The translations under genes were made by a program, and so were the position numbers. Below are positions 22,300 through 33,226 of a stretch of 64,000 nucleotides of DNA, piece by piece (position 1 is the stretch's first letter; every line of letters begins with the position of its first letter). Origin of the DNA: Thinopyrum elongatum (taxonomy: Eukaryota > Streptophyta > Magnoliopsida > Poales > Poaceae); contig CM022301.1 in the NCBI GenBank assembly GCA_011799875.1, positions 320,558,929-320,622,928 of the forward strand. The letters run 5' to 3'. Below the pieces are notes generated by a model, which saw only the letters and a list, made by a program, of their open reading frames with translations, ran no database searches and had not been told where the DNA came from.

Positions 22300-22866
22300 T
22301 ATTTTAAGGATGGAGTACCTAAGAAACTAGGAGATCCAGGAATACCCACTATACCATACTCCATTAAAAGAAGTTATGTTAAAACTGCTCTATGTGACTT
22401 AGGAGCTAGTGTCAGTGTTATGCCTTTATCTTTATATAGAAGACTTGATTTGAAAAAACTCACACCTACTGAAATATCTTTGCAAATGGCTGATAAATCT
22501 ACTGCTATACCTATTAGAATTTGTGAGGATGTGCCTGTTGTAGTTGCAAATGTTACTATCCTTACAGACTTTGTTATACTTGATATGCCTAAGGATCACA
22601 ACATGTCGATTATCCTTGGTAGACCCTTCCTTAATACTGCAGGGGCTGTTATTGATTGCAACAAAAGCAAGGCCACTTTTCATATTAATGGTAATGATCA
22701 TACGGTACACTTTCTAAAGAAACAATTCCATGTGAATGGTATCAATATTATTGAAAAAGCTTCAAAAATTACTATTGGAAGTTTCAAATTTCCTCTTCCT
22801 TCAGTCAAAAAGAAATGTGAAACTCTTATTATAGGGGAGATGCATATCCCTGTTGAGGTAACTTAG
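22300..22866 (+). pseudogene. Retropepsin-like aspartic protease, Athila-like element #2
   Basis: It stays in frame with gag after the TAG at 22297. The catalytic loop CDLGASVSVMPLSLY has DLGA at 22396-22407, as in element #1, and the back of the fold reads MSIILGRPFLNTAGAVIDCN. The reading ends normally at HIPVEVT and TAG (22864-22866). In a complete Athila element reverse transcriptase would follow; here only non-coding DNA does. The protease itself looks undamaged apart from being cut off from gag. Confidence 0.8.
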
Positions 22867-23623
22867 TGTTATACGAAGATTCTTTGGTTTCATGTCATTC
22901 GAAAATGGTTTGTTAATAAGACTTGATCAACCTTATTAATGCATTCTTTTTGAGGGGCATGTTGTCGATGAATTTAGTAAGCACAACCTACTATACCCAC
23001 TATTTAATCTCTGTTATTTAAAGTTAATAAAGTAGAAATACCATAATTTTCCTATTTTCTGAATTTTCCGTGCAACAAAAAATGACCCAAAAATAAAAGT
23101 TCTCAGAATGCCCTGAAAATTTAGTATGATTTTTTGTAGAATATTTAAGAATTTTTGGCACTGAACACACCCCAGGGGGTGCACCTATGAGCTACTAGCT
23201 CACACGGCGCACCTACTGGGCTTGTGGGTCCCACAGGGACGCACTAACTTATCACAGCCGCCCACTCCCTTCTTCTTCCTCCAGAAAAAATCACTAGCTT
23301 GCTCAAACCCATGTTCTTGCTCCTTTGACTACAATTTTCGATCTCCTTGCTCGGAACTCCGTTTCCAAAATAGTTTTGGGAGATTATTCCTCGGTATGTG
23401 ACTCCTCCAAAGATTCAATTAGTTTTTGTTTTAGTGCTTTATATATTGCAAATTTTTGCTGCTGTGGTGACCATGTTCTTGAGCTTGCATGTTAAATTTA
23501 TATGGTCCAAAGTAGTATTGATGCATGATCTAGCTTCTAGATACTTATGGGAGTAGTTGCTATCAATCTTGTTGAGTTTGGTTCACTTTTATTTTGAGTC
23601 ACTAAAATTTTCAGAAAAAGAAA
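22867..23623 (+). other. Spacer between protease and Athila ORF, with an LTR-like segment
   Basis: No ORF is supported. A short purine stretch (22945-22960) is followed by about 230 bp (about 23060-23290) resembling the U3 part of the element's own 3' LTR at 26940-27110: both have AAAATAAAAGTTCTC followed within a few bases by TGAAAATTTA, and both have a (G)GGCTTGTGGG(T/C)CCC block downstream. It could be an internal promoter for the downstream ORF or a scar of recombination. Confidence 0.4.
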
Positions 23624-24490
23624 ATGCTCAAGTGGAGGTTAAGAGGATCTTCGAGCCGGAATCATAAGGAGGCTCCGAAGCCCAAATATCACCTTCCTCG
23701 TGCAACTGAAGTGCAGCCGTGCGAATGGCCGTGCAACACTTTCTTGAGGGATGCGGGAATTCTCGATGACTTTTATCATTTGGCGAACAACGCCGGCATC
23801 CTACCCTTCATTGAAGATAAGTGTGACCAGTACCTTCTCCTCACGAATACCTTTGTGCAAAGTTTTTACTTCCACTCTAGGACAAAACCACCCACTGTTA
23901 CATTCAACTTATATGATGTTCCTAGAGAGATGCTAGTTGATGAGTTTTGTGAGGCTTGTTTGATTCCACCGGAGAGCATCCCTATAGATCCACACCCCTG
24001 TGACGTTGTGGATTTTATATCCGAAGTTACTGTGGGGGAGACGAGAGGAGTTTCTGAGGCTAGAGTTGCTAGTTTACATTTTCCCATTTTGCATTACTAC
24101 TCATTATTTGCCGGGAGGTGTTTGACTGGACGGTGGGAGAGTGGATCACTCTGCTTCCCTGACCTTGCTATTTTGCGCTATGCTCTTTACAGCGATAGAA
24201 CTTTTAGTTTGGGTGCTATGCTTGCTCGATGGTTACACATGAACCGCTCGAAGGGCGCCATTTATGGTGGCATTTATGCTTCTCGCCTCGCTAGACATTT
24301 TGAGATTCCTATTAGGCATGATGAGGGTGAGGAGAAGCTTTACCTGTTAGACACCTTGATTACACTAGCATGGTTGGGCAAGACTTTATTAACAGTGGCA
24401 ACCCATAATTTCGGTATAACCTGGTGTTTAGTTAGGGCACTCATGAGACTATCACCCTACCTGCACCTTCTTTGTCCGATCTTTCTTTAG
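23624..24490 (+). CDS. Athila ORF / env-position protein, N-terminal 288 residues
   Basis: A 288-codon ORF starts with ATG at 23624 (MLKWRLRGSSSRNHKEAPKP). It has a basic N-terminus followed by a globular region rich in aromatic residues (DKCDQYLLLTNTFVQSFYFH, TVTFNLYDVPREMLVDEFCE). It sits downstream of gag-protease where Athila elements carry their extra ORF (the 'Athila ORF-1' family, PF03078; sometimes called env-like). Similarity is by position and general look only. No signal peptide or clear membrane span is seen, so I would not call it an envelope protein. The frame shifts near 24470, and a second ORF (24472-24693) supplies a Pro/Glu/Tyr-rich C-terminus (DVPEPAPEPEAAAEP, YQWNPDEPQYYPGEG). 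The product is therefore probably truncated. Confidence 0.55.
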   Translation: MLKWRLRGSSSRNHKEAPKPKYHLPRATEVQPCEWPCNTFLRDAGILDDFYHLANNAGILPFIEDKCDQYLLLTNTFVQSFYFHSRTKPPTVTFNLYDVPREMLVDEFCEACLIPPESIPIDPHPCDVVDFISEVTVGETRGVSEARVASLHFPILHYYSLFAGRCLTGRWESGSLCFPDLAILRYALYSDRTFSLGAMLARWLHMNRSKGAIYGGIYASRLARHFEIPIRHDEGEEKLYLLDTLITLAWLGKTLLTVATHNFGITWCLVRALMRLSPYLHLLCPIFL

Positions 24491-24693
24491 GCAGGTACAC
24501 TATTATGCCCGCGAACATTTATGGTTATTGGGGCTTGGTGCCGCCCCAAGTGGACGTGCCCGAGCCAGCACCTGAGCCGGAGGCGGCCGCAGAGCCTGTT
24601 TACCAGTGGGATCTGCAGGACCCTATCTATCAGTGGAACCCCGATGAGCCCCAGTACTATCCAGGAGAGGGATACTTCGACCCATGGCCGTAG
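24472..24693 (+). pseudogene. C-terminal part of the Athila ORF, in a shifted frame
   Basis: Seventy-three codons, rich in Pro, Glu, Trp and Tyr, with the repeated phrase YQW(D/N)(L/P)(Q/D)(D/E)P. It overlaps the end of the preceding ORF by 19 bases in another frame, which suggests one original protein broken by an indel near 24470. A polypurine-like AAGCTTGGGGGAGT follows at about 24714. Confidence 0.5.
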
Positions 24694-26812
24694 ACCAAAT
24701 TAGGCCAAAAGCCTAAGCTTGGGGGAGTACGTATTTCTCACTCACATTACATTCATTTACCGAACATTCATTCTAGTTGTCGGTGTTCATCCTTTTTCAT
24801 TGTATATCCATGTTAGTTTTATTTTCGCTTTCTTCTTGTGTGTTTGAAAAACATTGAAAATCCAAAAATATTTCTCGGTTTTTCTTTCTTGTTTAGTAGT
24901 ATGTAGTATGAAAAAGAAAACCCAAAAACATTCCTCATTCTTCTTTTACTTGTTGGGAGCTTTCCCATGTAAATAGTTTTTGTGATTTTGTTTTTCTTTT
25001 CTTCACTAATTTTATTTCTTCAGAAAAACAAAAACTCCAAAAAATATTTCAGTGTGTTTCTCTGAAATTCTTTTCTTTTCTTTCAGTTGTCATCAGGAGA
25101 AGACAACGATGAAATTGTTGAGTGGCTCTCATATGCATTATTGTTGATCTAACAAAGAGGCCATATTACCTTGTCTTCTCATTTGAATAAAATGTTTGCA
25201 GATTCCAGCTTAGTCCACTACACACTTGCACTATTATTATTTTCGTATCATTCGGTCGTGCAAGTGAAAGGCAATAATGATGATGATTTGATGAAGTGGT
25301 TGAGGTGAAGAAAAGATGGTATGAACTCCTCTTGTTTTTGTTTTTGTTTTTGTAAATATGTTTAGCTCATCGTTCTTGATTCAACTTAATATGAGTAAAC
25401 ATGTTTATGATGACAATTAGAGATTATAGTTGCTTATGCCATGCTTAAATAGCTAGGAGTGGATAATGATTTATCTTGAGTGTCAACATGCATTAAAATG
25501 GTTATGATGTAGTATGATAGTATGGTATCTCCCTCTGAATGATTCGAGTGGCTTGACTTGGCACATGTTCGCGCATGTAGTTGATTCAAAACAAACATAG
25601 CCTCCACGATATTTATGTTCATGGTGTTTGATATCCTACTCATGCTCGTATTCAATGTTAAGTATTCTTAATGCAAGTTTATGACCATTTTCGCTCTCTA
25701 GCTCGTCACTTCTTAATCTATATGCTAGCCTTCGCCTGTACTAAGCGAGAATACTGCTTGTGCATCCAAATCCTTAAACCTAAAGTTGTTCCAGATGAGT
25801 CCACTATATCTACCTATATGTGATATTACTCTGTCGTTCCAAGTAAATTTGCATGTGCCACCTCTAAACATTCAAATGAGCATCTGTTTTGTGTGCTCGT
25901 ACCGCTCATGGAGAGACAGGGGGCGGCCAGTATGTTCCATGCTAAGCGGATTATTCTCATGATAAGTGTTTATTCACTTGTCCTTACACGAGAGGGGCTG
26001 GTATTCGGGATGCCCGGTCCCATGATTAAATCGCAAAATAAAGAAACAAACTCCCCTGGAAAGTTGTTGGTATGGAGGGCACCTGAGGATTCGGCTAGCC
26101 ATGGCTTGTGTTTGCGGCTGAGGGGGAGAAACCTTTACCTTTCCGCTTGGGAGCCGCTGCTAATGTGTTTAGCATGGAAGATATTGAAAACTCTCGATCG
26201 TGACGTTGACAGGAAAGGCATACCTCCCAAAATTATATTCATCTCTATTTTTAGCTTTGAGCTCTGGCACCTCTACAAATCTCTGCTTCCCTCTGCGAAG
26301 GGCCTATCCATTTACTTTTATGTTATTTTACTTTTATTGTTGAGTCATCATCCTCTCATTTAAGCACCAGTTAGAGAGCACTATTGTCATTCTTATGCAT
26401 TGAGTATACTTAATGTTTAGTGTGACATGACTGGATCTCTTTTTACCATGAATTACAATGTTCAGTCGTTGCTTGAACTTCAGAGGTGCTCTGCATTTAT
26501 GTTTTGCGGTCTCAGAAAGGGCTAGCGAGATACCATGTTATCATATTATATCATGATTATTTTGACAAATTGTTGGCATCCAAGATATCTAATTATTGCT
26601 CGCTACTTGGTTATGTCATTGGTATGAGTAAATGTAAGACCTAAATGTTATCATGAACATGGTTAGTTCATAATCTTTGCTGAAAACTTGAACATTAGTT
26701 AAGCATATATACAACAACAGGAACAAAAAGAGTTTGTGCAAGTTTTTCTTTATCACTTTCAGTTTGTCAACTAAATTGCTTGAGGACAAGCAATGAGTTA
26801 AGCTTGGGGAGT
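24694..26812 (+). other. 3' non-coding region of Athila-like element #2, bounded by two polypurine-like tracts
   Basis: No gene is supported. A polypurine-like tract AAGCTTGGGGGAGT lies at about 24714-24727, and a second, TTAAGCTTGGGGAGT, lies at 26798-26812 directly before the 3' LTR. Between them the DNA is AT-rich with several short repeats of the type TTCTTTTCTT and AAAACCCAAAAA. An ORF at 25893-26363 has no recognisable motif and is left out. Confidence 0.6.
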
Positions 26813-28188
26813 TGATACATCCCAAACGTATCTACTTTTCCAAACACTTTTGCTCCTGTTTTGGACCCTAATTTGCATGATTTGAATGGAACTAACCCGA
26901 ACTGGTGTTGTTTTTAGCAGAACTGCCATGGTGTTGTTTTTGTGCAAAAATAAAAGTTCTCGGATTGAGATGAAAATTTACGGAGAATTATTTCAGAATA
27001 TATATAAAAAATTGGCGAAGGAAATTCTCACAGGGGGGCCACCAGGGCACAACAAGCCTAGGGGGCATGCCTAGCAGGCTTGTGGGCCCCTGGCAGCTCC
27101 CGCAAACCTAACTCCAACTCCATAAGTACCTATTCATCCTGGAAAAAATTAGAGAGAAGGAATCGTCATGTTTTACGATACGGAGCTGCTGCCACCTCCT
27201 GTTCTTCAACGGAAGGGCTGATCTGCAGTCCGTTCGGGGCTCCGGAGAGGGGGATTCGATGTCGCCGTCATCATCAACCTTCGTCCATCACCAATTTTAT
27301 GATGCTCACCACCAGGAGTGAGTAATTCCTTCATAGGCCTGCTGGACGGTGATGGGTTGGATGAGATTTATCATGTAATCGAGTTAGTTTTGTAATGGCT
27401 TGATCCCTAGTATCCACTATGTTCTGAGATTGATGTTGCTATGAATTTGCTATGCTTAATGCTTGTCAGTAGGGCCCGAGTGCCATCGTTTCAGATCTAA
27501 ACCCTTTATGTTTTCACAAATATATTTGTGTTCTTGATCCTATCTTGCAAGTTGTACGCACCTATTACGTGTTATGATCCGCATACCCCAAAGTGACAGA
27601 AATTGGGATTCTTTCCGGTGATTACCGTAGTTTGAGGAGTTCATGTATTCACTATGTGCTAATGCTTTGCTCCGGTTCTCTATTAAAAGGAGGCCTTAAT
27701 ATCCCTTAGTTTCCTTATGGACCCCGCTGCCACGGGAGGGTAGGACAAAAAATTTCATGAAAGTTCTTATCGCAAGCACGTATGACTATATACGGAATAC
27801 ATGCCTACATTACATTGCTGAATTGGAGCTAGTTCTGTGTTGCCCTAGGTTATGACTGTTACATGGTGAATGTCATCCAACATAATTATCCATCACTGAT
27901 CCAATGCCTATGACTTTCGCATATTGATCTTGCTAACTTACTACTACTGTTACAATCACTATTAAACTATTACTATTGCTATTTGCTACTACTGCTATCA
28001 AATTATCATACTACTGTGCTATTGATCACTTGGCCGCAGATATTTAGTTCTCTAGGTGTGGTTGAATTGACAACTCAACTGCTAATACTTGCAAATATTC
28101 TTTGACTCCCCTTGTGTTGAATCAATAAATTTGGGTTGACTACTCTACCCTCAAAAATTGTTGTGATCCCCTATATTTGTCGGTTATT
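26813..28188 (+). repeat. 3' LTR of Athila-like element #2
   Basis: It starts TGATACATCCCAAACGTATC after the polypurine tract and ends TTGTCGGTTATTA (canonical ..TCA changed to TTA). About 1.38 kb long; its last 345 bp pair with 19670-20039. The next base begins F-box/FBD gene sequence. Confidence 0.85.
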
Positions 28189-28705
28189 AATGTTCTATGC
28201 TCACGGAGGGTTTGTGCATAGATAGCCTATCAATGGTGCTGGATTTTTTCATGATCTTATCTCTCAGTATGAGAAGTTTTGATTTGAACAAGATTATTGG
28301 CTTGTTGCAATGCTTTCCATGCATGGAGAACTTGTATGTAGAGGTGATGATTTCACGCACATTGAAAGCCCATATATAGTGTACTAGAATTAACTGTCCA
28401 CTCACTCTTTCGACATACTCTGTTTATAGACCATAACTGTTTACAATGTTCATGTCTATTTAGGCAATAGCATGGAGTACAAAAGGTATAACCAATCAGT
28501 GGCGTCGTAATCACTAGGAGTTTCTGAGTTCTCATGACATTAGTTTGAAGACAATAACAGTGGAAAGATATATACCCACCCTGGCAAACACTAACTTTGT
28601 CACATTGTTCCTGTTGAATTCGAGGGAACTATTGTCCATCCGGCTTAAGTTTCTTAGCGATGTTTTCACGGATGGATATGTCGAACAGCAGCAGAAGTTA
28701 TTTCA
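28189..28705 (+). pseudogene. F-box/FBD/LRR-type gene, C-terminal part, broken by transposons
   Basis: The segment encodes pieces of the C-terminal LRR-FBD region of plant F-box proteins: SMRSFDLNKIIGLLQCFPCMENLYVEV (28265-28350), then an intron-like gap, then a W-R-R-N-H stop E-F-L-S-S-H-D-I-S-L-K-T run and ERYIPTLANTNFVTLFLLNSRELLSIRLKFLSD (28500-28680). An in-frame TAG lies near 28516. The last codons before the giant-LTR element read EQQQKLF and continue after it at 42910. Such proteins recruit targets to SCF ubiquitin ligases. The 5' part with the F-box is not seen, because the Athila-like element abuts on the left. It is a pseudogene. Confidence 0.65.
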
Positions 28706-29683
28706 TGTAACAACCCAAAATTTTCTAAATTTTGGAATGTGAATAATAATATGATATTGATTGAATTGCTATGATTTTCAGGGAAATAAAAACTTTTTGA
28801 GTCCTTGTTTGAACTTTTCCTAACCATGTTATAGGAGTTGGATAACACTTTATCCAATAAAGAACACTATGATAGGAAAGTATACTCAACAATTCAAAGG
28901 GCGTTCAATTCCTTTTGACTTATTCAAAATATTAGAAACCCACATTCAATATTATAATGTTAGAATAAATGACTTTCTCAAATGTGGTGGATGAATATTT
29001 CATTCGGAGTTCTTTGAATTTTGGAGCTCCATTTGAAATTTGATCTCATTTGGGATTTATTTCCATTTAAATATTTCCAAATTATTAAAATAAATTTAAC
29101 GACGGGAGATGATGTGACTTCTCTAAAAGAAATATTAGGAAATATTTAATACTTCACAATTATCATTTTGGGAATTTTCCAAACACTAAATGGATTTTTT
29201 TAAGTAATTTAATTAAGTCCATAAGGCACTTAGAATAAGTATGTGCACACAAACTAATTTATTAGGGGCTGAATCTATTTTTGCTAGACTCCAAATAATA
29301 TATACATCCATGGGAACATTTTCTTCTTCTGTGTTACTAAAACTTTTGTGCACTGTCTTATATTAGGCCTGCCCACTTTTTTCTTTGTTTGTTCACCTAC
29401 GCGCGTGCGCGAGGAGGCATAGGCCAGCACACCTAACTGTGCATAGCACATAGCCCACCACTCCCTCCTTTATTTTTTTCTTTCATTTTCTTGTTTTTCC
29501 CTTTATTCTTGTTTTTTCCCTCTTCTTCCTCAAGACCCAGCCCGGGTCATCTTCAAACCCCGACTGGCTCAGCCATCGAGCTGGCGCCCACACCCCACCC
29601 CGCGCTCGACCACCCCATCGTCTACCTCACCCCAAACCCTCTAAAAGGATGCCTCACTCCCTCCCTAACTCCCTCTCTTTCGT

Positions 29684-30451
29684 GTCTATACCCACAAGGC
29701 AATGGCTGCTAGGATTGATAGTGGAAGCAACGCCCTGTGAAGCTATGATTATGGCGGTTGCTATATGGCACATTTGGAGGAACAGGAACAACTATCACAA
29801 CGACGAGGTACTAGTTAGTCCTCTTCACGTGGTGGGGAAAATCAAGGCTTATATTGAATTCATTACTGTGTATAATGTCAGCCCAATAGGTTCCAATAGA
29901 CGTGAGACCGTTACATCAACCCAAAAATGTTCACCGTCGTCGGAAGGTTGGTTGCTGATCAATGTAGATGCTGCGGTTTTCTCACACTCGGGATGGGCTG
30001 GCTGGAGTTGTAGTGCGAGGCCATCGAATAACACTTTTGGCTGCATACTGAGGCTCCTATATTGATCAAATTCAAAACCCAGAAGTGGCTGAAGCTATTG
30101 TTGTTCGTCAAGCGCTCATCATTGCTGAAGATGCCGGCTTTCGTAAGATTCAGGTGGTCTCCGATTGCTTGTCGTTGATGAACAATGTTCAGGATAGGAG
30201 TTTTGACCGGCCCGTTCAGGTGCCATAGTCCAGGATATTAAAAGTAGGGCCACAAATTTATTATCTTGTGATTTTATCCATGTCAAACATTGTTGTAATG
30301 AGGCAGCTCATGTTCTGCCAAACTCTGCAGAATATGATGTTGGGTCCTGTAGGTGTAGTGAGACACCTGATGAAATCAGGGCCATTATTTGTAATAAACA
30401 TGTTTCTAAGTGAATGAATGTAAGGGTGTTGCCCATTATTTTCGAAAACAA
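29684..30451 (+). mobile_element. LINE 3' fragment (RNase H-like region) inserted in LTR1
   Basis: The insert is flanked by a 17-bp target duplication, AACTCCCTCTCTTTCGT at 29667-29683 and the same with one C/T change at 30452-30468; LTR2 has the sequence once. It encodes, in broken frames, a LINE C-terminus: AVAIWHIWRNRNNYHNDE, GWLLINVDAAVFSHSG, then QNPEVAEAIVVRQALIIAED and a DCLSLMNNVQD phrase. This is the RNase H-like end of plant LINE ORF2, with an A-rich tail at the right. It is a 5'-truncated, dead copy. Confidence 0.8.
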
Positions 30452-30652
30452 AACTCCCTCTCTTCCGTTACCTTCACCTTCATGACCCATCAAAAAAACT
30501 CGCGCCTTCACGAGCCCTAATGCCCATTTTATTTGAAGGTCACCGGGGGCAAGAGCCCCCACCCCGAATGGCCATTAGAGCACCGAAAACCACCATTTTT
30601 ACTGCAGCCATTAACGCCCATGACACAACTCGGTTTGGCCCTTCCCTGACCC

Positions 30653-30660
30653 TATAAAAC
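30653..30660 (+). promoter_or_regulatory. TATA box in LTR1 of the giant-LTR element
   Basis: TATAAAAC follows TTCCCTGACCC. The identical arrangement occurs at 36352-36359 in LTR2. Confidence 0.5.
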
Positions 30661-33226
30661 TCCATGCGAGACCACTCCTTCCCCGCGTCATTTACCCTCA
30701 CCTTGCGGGAGCCCTTTCTCTCTGCGAACTCAGCAATTCCTTGCCGGAGATGAATGCGGACCCCGGGATCTATGGACGACCATGACGCTTGGGAGGTGAT
30801 TCCAACCTTCTCCTTATCCTAGTCTTCGTAAATTTCTGTTGCGCATCCAATGAACATGGTGGTTTGTCTAAATTTGCAGCCGGAGCAATGGCTCCATGTT
30901 GTCCGCTTCTGGCTGGAATTCCGCCCAACTGCGGCAACATCTAAGCAGCCACCTTAGGACAAACTAGGAGCCCACGTCCTGTGTCGCAAATTCGCCCTGA
31001 CTTCCTCTCCCTCGTCCACTTCTTGTCCGTTGCGGAGACCGTCGCATCACCTCATGACCGAGCCGCCATCATCATTGCCTACATCGCCGGCGACTTAGTC
31101 CAGTGTGGCCATCCCCTTTCTGTGTTAAAAAAAGAAACACTACCAACCAATAGAATTCTGCCACGTGGCGATTCTTTTTCTCATCTCGTTTCTTTTCCAG
31201 GAAAGTAGTGAAACTTCAGAAAATCATATCTCCTAATCTACAAATCCAAATGCAGCATATAATACATCCCCTGGTTGTTGAGAAGATCTAGTTTATTTTA
31301 AAATTATAAAACTTCATTTTTGATCAATTTCAAAATTTAGTTTTGATTTAAATAATAATTTGAGTATTTTTGCTATATATTTTATTCTGAAAATCATATG
31401 AAAATGTTTATTATATGAAAGTTGGACCTTAGGAGCTCACCTTTCAATTATATCTAATGGAATCATTTTTAATTAATGTTTAGTTATTGTTTTAGCTTCA
31501 ACACCCTAATTTGACCTCCTTTAGTAATAATTTAATAACTCCTTGTAAATTTGATTCTTAGTTAAAAACCTTAGATTGATTTGTAGAAAACATCTCTGGT
31601 TACTTGTTGTCATCACAAAAATTTAGGGTTATAATATTATTAAATTAGTTTATTAACACGAACTATATGCCATTCACATGACCCAATCCGATGGCACGAA
31701 CTTGAAGTCAAGTGTGAAGTAACTTGCTAGGGTGGTTTGGCTTGAATGGTGTTTTGATGCTATTGCCTGAGCACTTGTTATGTGTGGAGTGTCATACTTA
31801 AGCACCTTTATTGCGCTAGATTGCGACAAGTGCGAAGGTGAATTTACGAGGAGGTAGAACCATGTTACTGCGAACCTGAAGGCAAGTTGCAAATTGATCA
31901 TGATTTCACCTATATTTTCATATTATGCATATCTTTTTAAATTTTAATAATACGCATGTTTTACTAAAGTTTTGCAAAGATTTATTATTAGCTGGAGCCT
32001 TAGGTTCAAGACTTACTACCAAGCTTGTCCGCGCTTGCACAAATGGGTGGGTTGAAAAGCAAACAAGTTTTAAACCTTAAACTTGCTCTCTTTGGAGCAA
32101 AGTTTTGAGAAACCCTTTTAAAACGAAATTATATACTATTTTACTTCTACTCTCTGGGTGGAACGGTATGACAGGAGCATCTACAAGTGATTGCACCCAT
32201 CGGGGTCTTGCAGTGAATGCGCCCGACTAGGGTCTTGCACACAGGTTTTTTGTGGGGACCATCATCCTGGGGACCGAGATCTTCCAAGTACAGTTTGTTG
32301 TAGCTTCCAGTACAGCCACATGCTACTATGGCTCTGACTTAGCTTAGTACAAATGGGAAACCCTTACCTCAGGACCGCCATCAGAGAGGGGCTCTCATTT
32401 CCTAAGTTGTGGGCGGCTTGGTCAGGTATAGGGGGCTATTACAGAAAGGCTTCGTCACAATCTCCTTCTAGTCGTACACCCAGGTGTGTAACGATAAACG
32501 GGGTTGGTTGTGTCATGTGGGGAATGTGTACGACCTCTGTAGAGGGTTAAACCTAATCTATTAGCCATGCCCCTGGTTACGGGCATATTTGAGCAACTAA
32601 AGACTTGGACTGAAGAAGAATCTCCCCTCTCTTTTCAAAAATCTGATTTATGGGACTAGATTGAGGATTGAACACAAGGATTGTGTTTCACTTCAACGCT
32701 ATAAATATGTTTTACCAAAATAGGAGAATGAGCTTGCTGCGTATATCCCATGTCTCACTCCAACCTTTTATACCAAAAAGTATTTGAAAGAAAGTTTATA
32801 AAAAATTAGTGTACGAGAAAATTGGCTTTATGCAAATCAAACCTCCACCAACACTCACCCTGCATAAATATATTCTGTTATATCTTCCTTTGCAACTTGC
32901 GAGTATATTCCATGTACTCATCTGCACCTGTCATGTGCATATCTCGACAGATTAAGAGAAGACAGGGTTATGGTCTACACTCAACGAGTCGTGTGGTGTT
33001 GATGGAGCCCTAACTTAGCGACTACGTATGATTCTGATGTATTATGTGCAAGCATTGAGCTATGCCAATCGTATGTATTGCTTAATTCTTGATCTATCAT
33101 TGTAGTAAAATGTTGTATGTTTTACTCGTATTCACTCTTGTTACTGTGTGTGCTAGCTACGATCCAGGGATAGCGATAGCACAGTAAGCACAAAGACTTT
33201 GATCCTACCTTATCCGGATCGTTACA

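Larger units (their letters stand above)
19670..28188 (+). mobile_element. Athila-like Gypsy element #2 (gag, protease, Athila ORF/env-like; no pol)
   Basis: The order is: end of 5' LTR (19670-20039), tRNA-Asp-type primer site, gag, protease, a spacer, an Athila-specific ORF, 2.1 kb of non-coding DNA, polypurine tract, and 3' LTR (26813-28188). The start of the 5' LTR is displaced to the left of the window by the Tat insertion. No reverse transcriptase, RNase H or integrase is present, so the element is non-autonomous. The LTR start TGATACATCCCAAACGTATC, the primer site and the gag type fit Triticeae Athila elements of the Sabrina/WHAM kind. The right end lies against F-box/FBD gene sequence. 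Confidence 0.8.
28706..33226 (+). repeat. LTR1 of the giant-LTR Gypsy element
   Basis: Pairs with 35183-42904 throughout: the AT-rich U3 start (TTTTCAGGGAAATAAAAACT), the CGCGCGTGCGCGAG stretch (29399 and 35880), the CCTATAAAA promoter, and the end. A LINE fragment with its own 17-bp target duplication interrupts it at 29684-30451. Confidence 0.85.

Noticed and set aside
25893..26363. 156-codon ORF in the 3' region of Athila-like #2
   Set aside because: It has no recognisable domain and lies in a region that is non-coding in the related element #1; probably chance.
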